Source: CAVUCH01 sp963697705
GTDB taxonomy: Bacteria; Acidobacteriota; Vicinamibacteria; Vicinamibacterales; JAENWD01
Assembly (NCBI GenBank): GCA_963697705.1
Contig: CAVOPA010000009.1
Location: forward strand, 62,001 to 126,000
Direction: 5' to 3'
DNA: 64,000 nt
Made by a program: the position numbers and the translations under genes. Shown in pieces: positions 1 to 8,907 of this stretch. Numbering within the stretch: position 1 is the first letter of the stretch; each line of letters starts with the position of its first letter. The notes beneath the pieces were generated by a model. It searched no databases and was not told the origin of the DNA. It worked only from the letters and a program-made list of their open reading frames with translations.

Positions 1-39
1 TTTCAAGACCGCCGCCTTAAACCACTCGGCCACCTCTCC
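1..39 (-). tRNA. tRNA-Ser (anticodon UGA), 5' part only
   Basis: Read on the minus strand from base 39, the sequence starts GGAGAGGTGGCCGAG, the usual serine tRNA acceptor and D-arm opening. It continues through GTGGTTTAAGGCGGC into the anticodon loop CTTGAAA, whose central TGA reads UCA codons. The window ends just after the anticodon, so the long variable arm, the T-arm and the 3' end lie outside. The D-loop context and the anticodon make the serine assignment firm although only about half the gene is visible. Confidence 0.88.
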
Positions 40-147
40 GCAGCGTGGAGCTTCATTCTAGCAGCCGTCCCCCAGGCGGCCAGCAACCCACGTCCACGCG
101 GAGAGTGGGCGCATGGCGCCTTCTCAGGTCACAAGCGACCCGCCGAC

Positions 148-2127
148 TCACCGCGTGACGACCGGCAGCTCCACGAAGGTCGCCTGCCCCGGCGCGTGGT
201 AGATCCGCTGCACCGCGGTGCGATAGTCGGCCGGCTTCGCCCAGAAGATGTTCGGCACGAAGGTCTGCGGGTTGCGATCGTAGAGCGGGAACCAGCTCGA
301 TTGCACTTGCACCATCACCCGGTGCCCTGGCAGGAACACGTGGTTGGCCGTGGGCAGCGCGAATCGGTACTCGAGCGGCGTGTCAGCCGCGATTGGCTTC
401 GCCACCTCCAGGCTCTCCCGATAGCGGCCGCGGAAGATGTCGGCCGACACCATCAGCTGGAACCCGCCCATCGCGGGTTGCGCGGCGACCTCGTCGGGGT
501 AGACGTCGATCACCTTCACCACCCAGTCGGCGTCGGTGCCGCTGGTCGAGGCCACGAGGTGCGCAATCGGCTCGCCGCTGATCTTGAGCGGCTCGGTCAG
601 CGCGTCGGAGACGAACGCGAGCACGTCGGGACGTCCGGACGCCTCACGCTGATCGTCCACGAGCCACTCCGACCACGTCAGCCCGCCCGTGTACCCCATC
701 GGCTGAATCGGTCGCGCGCGGAACGGCACCGGCTTCGTTGGGTCCGACGTGTACTCCTCGAACGCGATGCCGCCGGCTGCCGGCGGAGTGAACGTCACCT
801 TCAGGCCTGCGCCGAGGTACGCGGGCGTCGCTCGCACACTGCAGCCCTCGGCGCAGCCCGCGGGCCAGGACGGCAACCGCCGCCACGTGTTGGTGCCGGT
901 CTCGAACGCGATCACCGGTGCGAGATCGGCCTTCGGGGCATCGTCTTTCAGGTAGTGGTCGAGGAACGGGCGCAGGATCTCCGTGCGGAAGTACAGCCCC
1001 GTATCGCTGTTGAATTTGAGCGCGCCGAGTGTGCTGCCGTCGTCGATCTCCTGGCCGTGATGCCATGGGCCGAGCACGAGGAACACCTTATCGTTCGCCG
1101 TGTCCTTCGGCTCGATCGCCTTGTAGACGGCAATCGCGCCGTAGATGTCCTCCTGGTCCCAGAGACTGTGGACCAGCATCACGGGAACGGCGAGTGGCTG
1201 CGCGCCGAGGATACGGTCCATCGCCTGCTCGCGCCAGAACGCGTCGTACGCCGGATGCTCGAGAATCTTCCGCCAGAAGCCCACCTGCTCGAGACCGCGG
1301 CGCCGCCCGAGCTCTCCAGCCGATCCTGCCTGCATGAACATGTCGTAGTCATCGAAGTGGCTGGTCCACCACTTCACGTCGGTCTTCCGCGTGCCCGCCT
1401 GGTTGTAGATGTAGGGCATGTTCTGCTGGCGGAACGCGCCGTAGTGGAACCAGTCGTCGCCCTTCCAGCCGTCGACCATGGGGTTCATCGGCACGGCCAC
1501 CTTCAGGGCTGGATGCGGGTTGACGAGCGCCATCAGCGGCAGGAACCCGTCGTACGAGATGCCGAGGATGCCGACCTTGCCGTTGCTCTCGGGCACGTGT
1601 TTGACGAGCCAGTCGATCGTGTCCCACGTGTCGGTCGAGTGGTCCACGGGCGTCGGGTTGAGGGCGCCGTGCAGCGGCCGGTTCATGACGTAGTCCCCCT
1701 CCGACTTGTATTTCCCCCGCACATCCTGCACCGCGCGGATGTAGCCGCCTTCGACGATCACCTCGGTTGCGTTGTCGTAGCCGTTCAGAATCGAGCCGAG
1801 GTGCGCGCTGTCGGCGTGGCCCGTCTGCTCGTCGGCGCTGTACGGCGTACGCGTCAGCAGGATCGGCGCATGCGCCGCACCCTTCGGAATGACGATGACC
1901 GTGTGGAGCTTCACGCCGTCGCGCATCGGGATCATCACCGTGCGCTTGGCGTAATCGAAGCTGGCGGTGACCGGCTCCAGCTTCTCGGGTGTCTCGCTGG
2001 GCAGGCCGGGCGATGTGCGCGGCTGCTGCTGTGGCGCCTGCGTGGCAACCGGCTGCACCGACAGCAAGGCACCGACCGCCGGTGCCACCAGAAAGAACGC
2101 CAGGCGAACGCGAGCGTGCATCGTCAT
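148..2127 (-). CDS. Secreted CocE/NonD family hydrolase (X-Pro dipeptidyl-peptidase S15-like)
   Basis: Alpha/beta hydrolase of the CocE/NonD group, expected to cleave esters or N-terminal dipeptides outside the cytoplasm. The nucleophile motif GISYDG lies near residue 190. The acid loop (HSLWDQEDIYG) and the histidine loop (GPWHHGQE) follow in the expected order, and a jelly-roll C-terminal domain typical of S15 enzymes occupies the last ~200 residues. The frame is open to 2220, but ATG 2127 (or 2121, two codons on) sits just behind a GGAGG box and begins a signal peptide (MTMHARVRLAFFLVAPAVG, cleavage near ATQA). A promoter-like pair at 2183-2211 also argues against the longer form. About 659 residues. 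Substrate unknown. It stands alone, divergent from the ABC exporter. Confidence 0.88.
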   Translation of the reverse strand: MTMHARVRLAFFLVAPAVGALLSVQPVATQAPQQQPRTSPGLPSETPEKLEPVTASFDYAKRTVMIPMRDGVKLHTVIVIPKGAAHAPILLTRTPYSADEQTGHADSAHLGSILNGYDNATEVIVEGGYIRAVQDVRGKYKSEGDYVMNRPLHGALNPTPVDHSTDTWDTIDWLVKHVPESNGKVGILGISYDGFLPLMALVNPHPALKVAVPMNPMVDGWKGDDWFHYGAFRQQNMPYIYNQAGTRKTDVKWWTSHFDDYDMFMQAGSAGELGRRRGLEQVGFWRKILEHPAYDAFWREQAMDRILGAQPLAVPVMLVHSLWDQEDIYGAIAVYKAIEPKDTANDKVFLVLGPWHHGQEIDDGSTLGALKFNSDTGLYFRTEILRPFLDHYLKDDAPKADLAPVIAFETGTNTWRRLPSWPAGCAEGCSVRATPAYLGAGLKVTFTPPAAGGIAFEEYTSDPTKPVPFRARPIQPMGYTGGLTWSEWLVDDQREASGRPDVLAFVSDALTEPLKISGEPIAHLVASTSGTDADWVVKVIDVYPDEVAAQPAMGGFQLMVSADIFRGRYRESLEVAKPIAADTPLEYRFALPTANHVFLPGHRVMVQVQSSWFPLYDRNPQTFVPNIFWAKPADYRTAVQRIYHAPGQATFVELPVVTR

Positions 2128-2182
2128 GAGCCTCCGAAACGGTTGTTGTCGTGAGATGTCGCGCCGAGATGCGCGCGCGGCC

Positions 2183-2211
2183 ACTATGCGTTGCGGACGC
2201 AGAGAGGTCAA
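2183..2211 (-). promoter_or_regulatory. Sigma70-type promoter for the CocE-like hydrolase
   Basis: On the minus strand TTGACC (2206-2211) and CATAGT (2183-2188) are separated by exactly 17 bases. Transcription would start near 2176 and leave a leader of about 50 nt ahead of the chosen start. Confidence 0.5.
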
Positions 2212-2509
2212 GGACGCCACGGGGCGCCGGGCCTAGGGGTGTCGGAGTCCCGACAGCCTGAGACATGTTTCTGACGCTTCTTGTCGGTCATCGGCAGCCC
2301 TGACGGCTGAATTCGTTAGCGTTTCATCGCGAGCGCGCAGCCGGGCCTCCGTCACATGCGCTCTGCACCGCTGGCACCGGGCTTGATGGGTGATTACCGG
2401 CTCGATAAAAGGCGCGACGGCCATTTCTCCATTCCAACTCGATACACGGGCATGCCGTCCCGACGCTCGGGGCGGAGCTGGCGCAGCTTCGGCGCCAGGT
2501 GCGGCAGAG
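2212..2509. other. Divergent intergenic region between hydrolase and ABC exporter
   Basis: About 300 bases without a convincing gene. A perfect 6-bp hairpin, TGTCGG/CCGACA, lies at 2240-2255. The ABC-exporter frame is open back to 2390, but that stretch reads as low-complexity, non-family residues and is left out of the gene. A GATAAA box near 2404 could be a -10 element for the exporter, but no good -35 was seen. No RNA gene was recognised. Confidence 0.4.
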
Positions 2510-4342
2510 ATGTACGCGGCGGATGCCGTGCCGGTGTCCCACACCGCGTCCGTTCCATCCCGCACGTCGGCGCTCGGCTGGACCCTCCAGTTGATGCAGC
2601 CGTACGCCGGGCGGGTTGCGACGTTGGGCGCGCTCTCGATGGGCGAGGTCGGCCTCCGGGCGCTGTCGCCGTGGCCGCTGAAGGCGGTCATCGACTGCGT
2701 CGTCGGCCACGATGCGCTGCCGCTCTGGCTGCGGCCGCTGTTGTTGCCCGTGTCGACCGATGTGCGCGTGCGGGCGCTCGCCGCGATCGTCGTGATTGGC
2801 CTCGTGACGCAGTTCGCCCACCAGCTGGTGCTGATGCTGCACACGCGCCTGCACACGCGGATCGGGCAGGACATGGTGTACGCGCTGCGCGCGCGGCTCT
2901 TCTCGCACCTCCAGAGCCTCTCGCTGGCGCACCACGATCGCACGCCGCGCGGCGACACGGTCTACCGTCTCGAGGCGGACGCCACCTGCATCGAACAGCT
3001 GCTGCTCAAGGGCCTGTTCCCCGTCGCGTTCTCGGCCGTGACCCTCGCGGTCATGTTCTCCGTGCTCGCAACCATCGACGGACCACTGGCGCTCGTCGCC
3101 ATGTCGATTGCCCCGCTGCTGTACTTGACGATGCGATTACAGGCGCAGCGGATGTCGTCGGGTGCGGAACGCACGCGCGAGCTCGAGTCGCGCCTGGTCG
3201 AACGGCTGTACGAGAGCTTCTCCACTATTCGTCTGGTCAAGGGGTTCGCGCGTGAGCCGCACGAGCTACGGCGCTTCTCTGGTGTGGCCTCCGAGGCGAT
3301 GGACGCCCGCGTCCTGCTGGCGAGGCGCGCGTCGCTCTACGGCTTCCTCATCAACCTCGTCACCGTCGCCGGTGGCCTGGCGGTGATGGGCGTCGGAGGC
3401 ATGCACGTGCTCGACGGCGTAATCACCCCGGGCACGCTGCTCGTCGTGATGGCGTATCTCGGGTACGTGTACGGGCCGATGACGGCGATCGCCACGACGG
3501 CGGGCGGCATCCAGCAGGCGCTCGCGGGCGCGCGCCGTGTGCAGCAGACCCTGGCGCTGCCGGCGGAGCGCGACGGCACGGCCGTGCTCGAGCGCGGACG
3601 CATGCGCGGGGGCATTGCGTTCGATCACGTGAGCTTCGGCTACGACGCGCCGGGGTCGACCCTGCGCGACGTGACGTTCACGGTCGCTCCCGGCGAGATG
3701 GTGGCCATCGTCGGACCCTCTGGGGCAGGCAAGACGACGCTCGTCAGCATGCTGACGCGGTTTGTCGAGCCGGACAGCGGCCGCGTACTCATCGACGGTG
3801 TGGACGCGTCCACGTACCGCCTGCAGTCGCTGCGTGAGCAGGTCGGGATCGTGCTGCAGGAAGGCCTGCTCTTCGCGGGCACGCTCGCCGACAACATCCG
3901 CTACGGACGGCTCGAGGCGACCGACGCCGAAGTAACGGCGGCGGCCGAGGCTTCAGCGGCCGCGGACTTCATCATGCAGCTCGCCGACGGCTACGCGAGC
4001 CAGATGGCCGAAGCCGGCGCGGGCCTGTCCGGCGGAGAACGACAGCGACTCGGCATCGCGCGGGCGTTCCTGAAGGGCGCGCCGATTCTGATCCTCGACG
4101 AGCCGACGGCTTCGCTCGATGCACTGAACGAGGCTCGCGTCCTCGACGCGGTCCGCCGCCTGCGCGCGGGGCGCACCACCATCGTGATCGCGCACCGCCT
4201 CTCGACGGTGCGTGAGGCCGATCGCATCGTCGTGATGAACCACGGCCAGGTGATCGCGCAGGGCACGCACGCAGAACTGGTGGAGACGTGCAGTCTCTAC
4301 GCCGACATGTGCGCGCAGCTGCAGTTCGGGCAGGTGGCGTGA
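2510..4342 (+). CDS. ABC exporter, fused permease/ATPase (MsbA/MDR type)
   Basis: Half-transporter of the type I exporter fold: an N-terminal membrane domain with about six helices (residues ~25-330) followed by an ATPase domain. Visible motifs are Walker A GPSGAGKTT near residue 400, Q-loop VLQEG, signature LSGGERQRLG near 505, Walker B ILILDEP and H-loop AHRLS near 560. It should act as a homodimer exporting a lipid, drug or peptide; the substrate cannot be read from sequence. The start ATG 2510 precedes MYAADAVPV. The frame extends 40 codons upstream, but that part is not family-like. It converges on serS with a repeat-filled spacer between them. Confidence 0.88.
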   Translation: MYAADAVPVSHTASVPSRTSALGWTLQLMQPYAGRVATLGALSMGEVGLRALSPWPLKAVIDCVVGHDALPLWLRPLLLPVSTDVRVRALAAIVVIGLVTQFAHQLVLMLHTRLHTRIGQDMVYALRARLFSHLQSLSLAHHDRTPRGDTVYRLEADATCIEQLLLKGLFPVAFSAVTLAVMFSVLATIDGPLALVAMSIAPLLYLTMRLQAQRMSSGAERTRELESRLVERLYESFSTIRLVKGFAREPHELRRFSGVASEAMDARVLLARRASLYGFLINLVTVAGGLAVMGVGGMHVLDGVITPGTLLVVMAYLGYVYGPMTAIATTAGGIQQALAGARRVQQTLALPAERDGTAVLERGRMRGGIAFDHVSFGYDAPGSTLRDVTFTVAPGEMVAIVGPSGAGKTTLVSMLTRFVEPDSGRVLIDGVDASTYRLQSLREQVGIVLQEGLLFAGTLADNIRYGRLEATDAEVTAAAEASAAADFIMQLADGYASQMAEAGAGLSGGERQRLGIARAFLKGAPILILDEPTASLDALNEARVLDAVRRLRAGRTTIVIAHRLSTVREADRIVVMNHGQVIAQGTHAELVETCSLYADMCAQLQFGQVA

Positions 4343-4372
4343 CCCGCCTTGCGGCAATGCACAAGGGCGCTT

Positions 4373-4446
4373 CCAGCCTCCAGCCGCCAGCCGCCAGCCT
4401 CCAGCCCCAGCCCCAGCCCCCAGCCCCCAGCCCCCAGCCTCCAGCC
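4373..4446. repeat. CCAGCC-word degenerate tandem repeat
   Basis: About eleven copies of CCAGCC or CCCAGCC variants follow one another, with spacing of 6-8 bases (CCAGCCT, CCAGCCG, CCAGCCC). The tract ends exactly against the serS stop codon. It fills the spacer between two convergent genes, so both mRNAs may run into it. Unlike several other repeat spacers in this window, only one orientation is present here. Confidence 0.75.
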
Positions 4447-5733
4447 TTAAAGAGGCTCGATCGCTTCCATCCCCCGCATGTAAGGCCGCAGCGCCTCCGG
4501 AATCACTACCGATCCGTCCTTCTGCTGGTAGTTCTCGAGGATAGCGATCAGCGTGCGGCCGACGGCGAGGCCGGAGCCGTTGAGCGTGTGGAGGAACTCC
4601 GCCTTGCCAGTACCGCCGGGGCGGAACTTGATATTCGCGCGGCGTGCCTGGAAGGCTTCCGTGTTGCTGCAGGACGAGATCTCGCGGTAGGTCTCCTGGC
4701 TCGGCAGCCAGACTTCGATGTCGTACGTCTTCGCGGATGCGAAGCCCATGTCTCCGGTGCACAGCAGCATCGTGCGGTAGGGCAGGCCGAGACGCTGCAG
4801 GATGCGTTCGGCGTCCGCGGTCAGCGCCTCGAGTTCCTCATACGACCCCTCGGGGGTTGTGAACTTGACGAGCTCCACCTTGTCGAACTGGTGCTGTCGG
4901 ATCAAGCCGCGCACGTCGGCGCCGTAGGAGCCAGCCTCGCTGCGAAAGCACGGGGTATAGGCCGTGAACTTCAGCGGCAGCGTGCGGCCGTCGAGGATCT
5001 CGTTGCGGAACATGTTGGTCAGCGGCACCTCGGCGGTCGGCACGAGGTACAGGTCCCAGTCGCCGGCGATCCTGAACAGGTCCGCCTCGAACTTCGGCAG
5101 GTTGCCAGTCCCGGTGAGCGAGGCGGCATTCACCATGAACGGCGGCTCCACCTCGCGGTACCCGTGCTCAGAGGTATGCAGGTCGAGCATGAAGTCGATG
5201 AGCGCTCGCGAGAGCCGCGCCCCCGCGCCGAGAAGGAACGCGAAGCGTGCGCGCGCAATCTTCGCCGCGCGCTCGAAGTCGAGTATGCCGAGCGCAGCCC
5301 CAAGGTCCCAGTGCGCCTTGGGCGTAAAGTCGAACCGCGGAGGATCGCCGACGCGACGCACCTCGGCATTGTGTGATGCGTCGGTGCCAACCGGCACCGT
5401 GCCGTGCGGCAGGTTGGGCACGGTGAGCAACACGCCCGTGCGCTGTTCTTCGCAGGCCTGCAGCTGCGCGTCGAGCTCCTTGATGCGCTGACTGCGCTGG
5501 CGGTTGGCATCGAAGACACCGCTTGCGTCTTCCCCAAGTCGTTTGAGGCGCGCCACTTCCTCACCAGACGCGTTCTGCGCCCGCTTCAGATCCTCGACTT
5601 CGACGATAAGGGCCCGGCGGCGCTCGTCGAGCGTTCCCAGCTCGGCGAGCAGGCTGCCGGCGTCGAGGCCGCGGTTTTGCAGGGCTGTTCTGACGCGCTC
5701 GGGATGGTCGCGTACGACGGCGGGGTCGATCAT
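4447..5733 (-). CDS. serS: Seryl-tRNA synthetase
   Basis: Class II aminoacyl-tRNA synthetase charging tRNA-Ser (and tRNA-Sec, relevant because selD in this window appears to need Sec). At 428 residues it has family length. The N-terminal antiparallel coiled-coil arm spans residues ~25-105. Motif 2 contains FRSEAGSYGADVRGL and motif 3 GSGLAVGRTLIAILENYQ. The N-terminus MIDPAVVRDHPERVR is typical for bacterial SerRS, so the start is secure. The gene is monocistronic, and the stop codon abuts the CCAGCC repeat. Confidence 0.97.
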   Translation of the reverse strand: MIDPAVVRDHPERVRTALQNRGLDAGSLLAELGTLDERRRALIVEVEDLKRAQNASGEEVARLKRLGEDASGVFDANRQRSQRIKELDAQLQACEEQRTGVLLTVPNLPHGTVPVGTDASHNAEVRRVGDPPRFDFTPKAHWDLGAALGILDFERAAKIARARFAFLLGAGARLSRALIDFMLDLHTSEHGYREVEPPFMVNAASLTGTGNLPKFEADLFRIAGDWDLYLVPTAEVPLTNMFRNEILDGRTLPLKFTAYTPCFRSEAGSYGADVRGLIRQHQFDKVELVKFTTPEGSYEELEALTADAERILQRLGLPYRTMLLCTGDMGFASAKTYDIEVWLPSQETYREISSCSNTEAFQARRANIKFRPGGTGKAEFLHTLNGSGLAVGRTLIAILENYQQKDGSVVIPEALRPYMRGMEAIEPL

Positions 5734-5749
5734 GCGCGAGATCCTATAC

Positions 5750-5891
5750 TAGCGAGGCCCGGTCTCTGACCGACGAGCACGCAGGCCTCGCTAAGTCTGA
5801 CAGTGCTGGCTTTGCCCCGCTGCGCGGGGCCGACGTCTTGACGGATCAGAACTTGATTCAATGGCGAGGATTCAAACGCCGTCAAGACGTC
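5750..5891. repeat. Three successive inverted repeats between serS and galU
   Basis: TAGCGAGGCC at 5750-5759 pairs perfectly with GGCCTCGCTA at 5784-5793. GCCCCGC/GCGGGGC at 5814-5830 forms a tight hairpin with a TGC loop. GACGTCTTGACGG at 5832-5844 pairs perfectly over 13 bp with CCGTCAAGACGTC at 5879-5891. The last ends ten bases before the galU ribosome-binding site. They may be transcription-control hairpins for the divergent serS/galU promoters or mobile palindromic elements. Confidence 0.8.
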
Positions 5892-5915
5892 TAGGGGCGT
5901 GAAGGAGAAGCGCAC

Positions 5916-6815
5916 GTGAAGACAGCGATTCGCAAGGCCGTATTCCCCGCAGCCGGCCTGGGCACCAGGTTCCTTCCGGTCACCAAGGCCCAGCCGAAGG
6001 AGATGCTGCCGCTGGTTGACAAGCCGATCATCCAGTACGGCGTCGAAGAGGCGCTCGCGTCCGGCGTGTCGAACGTCATCCTCGTGACCGGGCGCGGCAA
6101 GAACGCCATCGAGGATCATTTCGACGTCTCGGTGGAGCTCGAGACGTTCCTCGAGGCACGCGGCAAGAAGGAACAGCTCGAGGAGGTCCGCAAGATCTCC
6201 AATCTGATCAACTTCGCCTACGTTCGCCAGGGCGAGCCGCTCGGCCTCGGCCACGCCGTGCTGGTGACCGAAGAACTGGTGGGCGACGAGCCGTTCGCGG
6301 TGATCCTCGGCGACGATGTGATCGATGCGGAGCCGCCGGCGCTGCAGCAGATGATCGACGTGTTCAACCAGGTGGGCGGGCCGGTGCTCGCGGTCGAGCG
6401 TGTGCCCCATGACGAGGTATCCAGCTATGGCGTCGTCGCGATCGACGAAACGGCGAAGCTCCCGCGCGGCGTGTACAAGGTACGGGATCTCGTCGAGAAG
6501 CCGCCCAAGGAAGAAGCGCCGTCCGATCTGGCCATCATCGGCCGCTACATCCTCACGCCCGACATCTTCTTGTCCCTGCGCGCGACCGGAAAAGACCGCA
6601 CCGGAGAAATCCAGCTGACGAACGGCCTCCGCCACCTGTTGCAGAGCCGCCCCATCTACGCGTGCGAGATCGACGGCGTCAGGCACGACACCGGCAACAA
6701 GCTGGGATTCCTGAAGGCGGTGGTCTACTTTGCGCTCAGGCGGCCGGATCTGTCCGGGCCGTTTGCGGAGTACTTGCGGTCCGTGGGCGTGCAGGAGGTC
6801 GTGAACGGTAAATGA
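5916..6815 (+). CDS. galU: UTP-glucose-1-phosphate uridylyltransferase
   Basis: Makes UDP-glucose from UTP and glucose-1-phosphate in the cytoplasm, feeding cell-surface polysaccharides. The nucleotide-binding signature AAGLGTRFLPVTKAQPKEM lies in the first 30 residues, followed by MLPLVDKPIIQYGVEEA. The later motif VEKPPKEEAPSDLAIIGRY is also typical. At 299 residues it has bacterial GalU length. The start is GTG 5916, chosen for the GAAGGAG box at 5901-5907 and the conserved N-terminus. Monocistronic or leading, with FmdB convergent immediately downstream. Confidence 0.96.
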   Translation: MKTAIRKAVFPAAGLGTRFLPVTKAQPKEMLPLVDKPIIQYGVEEALASGVSNVILVTGRGKNAIEDHFDVSVELETFLEARGKKEQLEEVRKISNLINFAYVRQGEPLGLGHAVLVTEELVGDEPFAVILGDDVIDAEPPALQQMIDVFNQVGGPVLAVERVPHDEVSSYGVVAIDETAKLPRGVYKVRDLVEKPPKEEAPSDLAIIGRYILTPDIFLSLRATGKDRTGEIQLTNGLRHLLQSRPIYACEIDGVRHDTGNKLGFLKAVVYFALRRPDLSGPFAEYLRSVGVQEVVNGK

Positions 6816-6831
6816 GGGCGAACGCGTTTAC

Positions 6832-7179
6832 CTACGCCTTCTTCGCCGGCGCTGACTCTGTGGACTTGCCCGGGGTGGATTTGGTTTCGGTCGTGCCAGT
6901 ACTGGTGTCCGATGCGGGCTTCGTGGTCGATGACTCGCTCCCGCCTTCGCTCTTCGACGGCGTCGTGCCGGCGCTCGCGGGCGTGCCGCTCGAGCCCTTG
7001 CGCGCGTAGTCGGTGATGTACCATCCCGTCCCCTTGAACTGAATCGCCGGAGAAGACAGCAGCTTCTCGACGGGGCCCTGGCCGCACACGGGGCAGACGG
7101 CGATCGGGCTGTCGGAGTACTTCTGAATTACTTCGAACCGGTGCTCACAGGCTTCGCAGCGGTATTCGTACAACGGCAT
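6832..7179 (-). CDS. FmdB-family zinc-ribbon protein
   Basis: Small protein of 115 residues. The N-terminal FmdB/CxxC_CXXC ribbon has cysteines at 8, 11, 29 and 32 (RCEACEH and CPVCGQ), expected to bind one zinc ion. A conserved patch, SSPAIQFKGTGWYITDY, follows. The C-terminal ~45 residues are Ser/Thr/Lys-rich and probably disordered. FmdB members are described as putative regulators with no settled function, so none is assigned. It lies between two genes of unrelated role, converging on galU. Confidence 0.9.
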   Translation of the reverse strand: MPLYEYRCEACEHRFEVIQKYSDSPIAVCPVCGQGPVEKLLSSPAIQFKGTGWYITDYARKGSSGTPASAGTTPSKSEGGSESSTTKPASDTSTGTTETKSTPGKSTESAPAKKA

Positions 7180-7211
7180 ATCGAATCCGGTTCCCTCGTG
7201 GTCGCGTCGTG

Positions 7212-8870
7212 CTACTCGAGCACGTCTCCGCCATCGCCCCCGAGCATCATCTGCCGGTGGGCCCAGAACGGCGCGGCGCCCTGCGCGAGCAGCGCGTCAT
7301 GGAACGATCGCAACGTGAACTTCGCGCCTTGCTGCGCCTTGACATCCTTGCGCAGCTTCAGCAGCATCAATTTGCCAACAGAGTACACGAGATAGGTCGG
7401 GTCGAACGTGCCTCGTTCGGCCTCGCGCCGCGCGTTCGCTTCCTCGAGAAAGGCCTCCTCCTTGAAGAGCCGGACGCCTTGCTCCACCGACAGATCCTCC
7501 GCGTGCAGCCGGATGCCGACGATGAAGCGGACGAGACGAATCAACGCTTCCTGCAGTTGTCCGAGCTTCAGCGTCTGATCCTCGCGCGCGAAGCCCGCTT
7601 CCATCATCATCTGCTCGCAGTAGTGCGCCCACCCTTCCATGAAGGACGCCGGCGCGAAGAACAGCGACTTGCGCACTTTCGAGTCGACCTGCCGCAGGTG
7701 TTGGTACTGGAGGAAGTGACCCGGACACACTTCGTGCATCGAGATGGCCCAGAGCGTCGGGTAGTTGAAGTCGCGCAGGTGTTCTTCCTGCCGGTCGGCG
7801 GGCCAGGACCGGTCCACGTCGGTGACGTAGTAGTACGCGCGGGTCGGCTTGGTCTCGAACGGGCCCGGGGTCCACATGCTCGCCGACGACCAGCGGTAGA
7901 AATCGGGGGTCGGCGCCACGAGCACCGGCTCACCCGCGGGGATGCTCACCAGCTTGTGCCGCTCGACGAACTGCGCCAGCTCCGTGATCTGCTGCTGTGC
8001 GGCTTTGGCGATTTCGCCCGGCGCAGGGTGGTTCGCCTTGGCACGGCGCCAGGCTTCAGCCGGATCGGACCCGTTCAGCCGCCCGGCAATGCGCCGGAAC
8101 TCCTCCTGCGTCTCGCCGAGCTCTCGTTGCGCGATGGCCAGCAGGCGGTCGGCTCCCAGGCTGATGCCGTCATCCAGCTTCAGTTTTTGTTCGAACTTCT
8201 GACGTCCAAGCCTGAACGACCCGCGCGCTTTCGGTGCCTGTTCGCGTTCGAGGTAGTCGATATATCCCTGGATCGCGGTTGCGGCTTCGCTGGAGGCGTC
8301 CGCCAGATCGCCGAGCAGGTGCAGGTCGTCGAGGGCGCCAAAGGCCCGCGGCAGATCCCGTTCGATGAACGTGAGGGTGCCCTTCAGCGTCTCGATGCCG
8401 ACCTTCACGAAGATGCCCGGCGGGTCCTTGACGTTGTCGCGCGCCGCCTGTATGAGTCGTCCGGTCTGCCGCAGCTTGGACAGCACGCGCCTGGCCCGCT
8501 CCGTCGGTGGCGCGTAGGCAAACAGCGCCTGGGCGGCGAGACTCGAGGCGAGCACGTCGCCGTACCACTGGGGGTTGCGCTCCCAGGTCCGGACCTCCTC
8601 GGCCTCGAACATGCGGGCTTTGATATGGGCCGCGACGATCGGATGCTCGATGCGTTCGACGGCCGTCAGCCCGTCCTGCCGGATGTCGTTCAGCCGCCGG
8701 GCGAAGCCCGACAGCGCATGTGTGTCAGCCTCGATTGCCGACCGCCCGAGGTCCTCGAGCAGGTCGTCGTGCGCGTGCACGCCGTCAAGCGCGGCAATAG
8801 TAGGGTGGACCTCCTGCAGGTACTGCAGGTAGTCGTCGACGAAGTGATGAAGGGGTTCCGAGGAATACAT
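7212..8870 (-). CDS. DUF885 family zinc metallopeptidase-like protein
   Basis: 552 residues from ATG 8870 (MYSSEPLHHFVDDYLQYL). The open frame reaches 9017, but the extra 49 residues would run into the divergent rsmI gene and do not look like the family. The DUF885 hallmark HEVCPGHFLQYQH lies near residue 376 and resembles the HExxH zinc site of gluzincin peptidases. A SFMEGWAHYCEQMM motif downstream supplies the expected glutamate. No signal peptide is visible from this start. It is probably a carboxypeptidase-like enzyme, with substrate unknown. Confidence 0.9.
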   Translation of the reverse strand: MYSSEPLHHFVDDYLQYLQEVHPTIAALDGVHAHDDLLEDLGRSAIEADTHALSGFARRLNDIRQDGLTAVERIEHPIVAAHIKARMFEAEEVRTWERNPQWYGDVLASSLAAQALFAYAPPTERARRVLSKLRQTGRLIQAARDNVKDPPGIFVKVGIETLKGTLTFIERDLPRAFGALDDLHLLGDLADASSEAATAIQGYIDYLEREQAPKARGSFRLGRQKFEQKLKLDDGISLGADRLLAIAQRELGETQEEFRRIAGRLNGSDPAEAWRRAKANHPAPGEIAKAAQQQITELAQFVERHKLVSIPAGEPVLVAPTPDFYRWSSASMWTPGPFETKPTRAYYYVTDVDRSWPADRQEEHLRDFNYPTLWAISMHEVCPGHFLQYQHLRQVDSKVRKSLFFAPASFMEGWAHYCEQMMMEAGFAREDQTLKLGQLQEALIRLVRFIVGIRLHAEDLSVEQGVRLFKEEAFLEEANARREAERGTFDPTYLVYSVGKLMLLKLRKDVKAQQGAKFTLRSFHDALLAQGAAPFWAHRQMMLGGDGGDVLE

Positions 8871-8907
8871 CGCAATCCGCAATGGTACAATAAGCGGCCC
8901 TCGCACG

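Noticed and set aside
196..2154. 652-aa plus-strand open frame opposite the CocE-like hydrolase
   Set aside because: Arg/His/Val-rich composition typical of the complement of a high-GC gene; no recognisable domain, and the minus-strand gene has full catalytic motifs.
4373..4446. CRISPR array in the CCAGCC tract
   Set aside because: Units are 6-8 bases with no unique spacers, unlike 25-40-base CRISPR repeats, and there are no cas genes.
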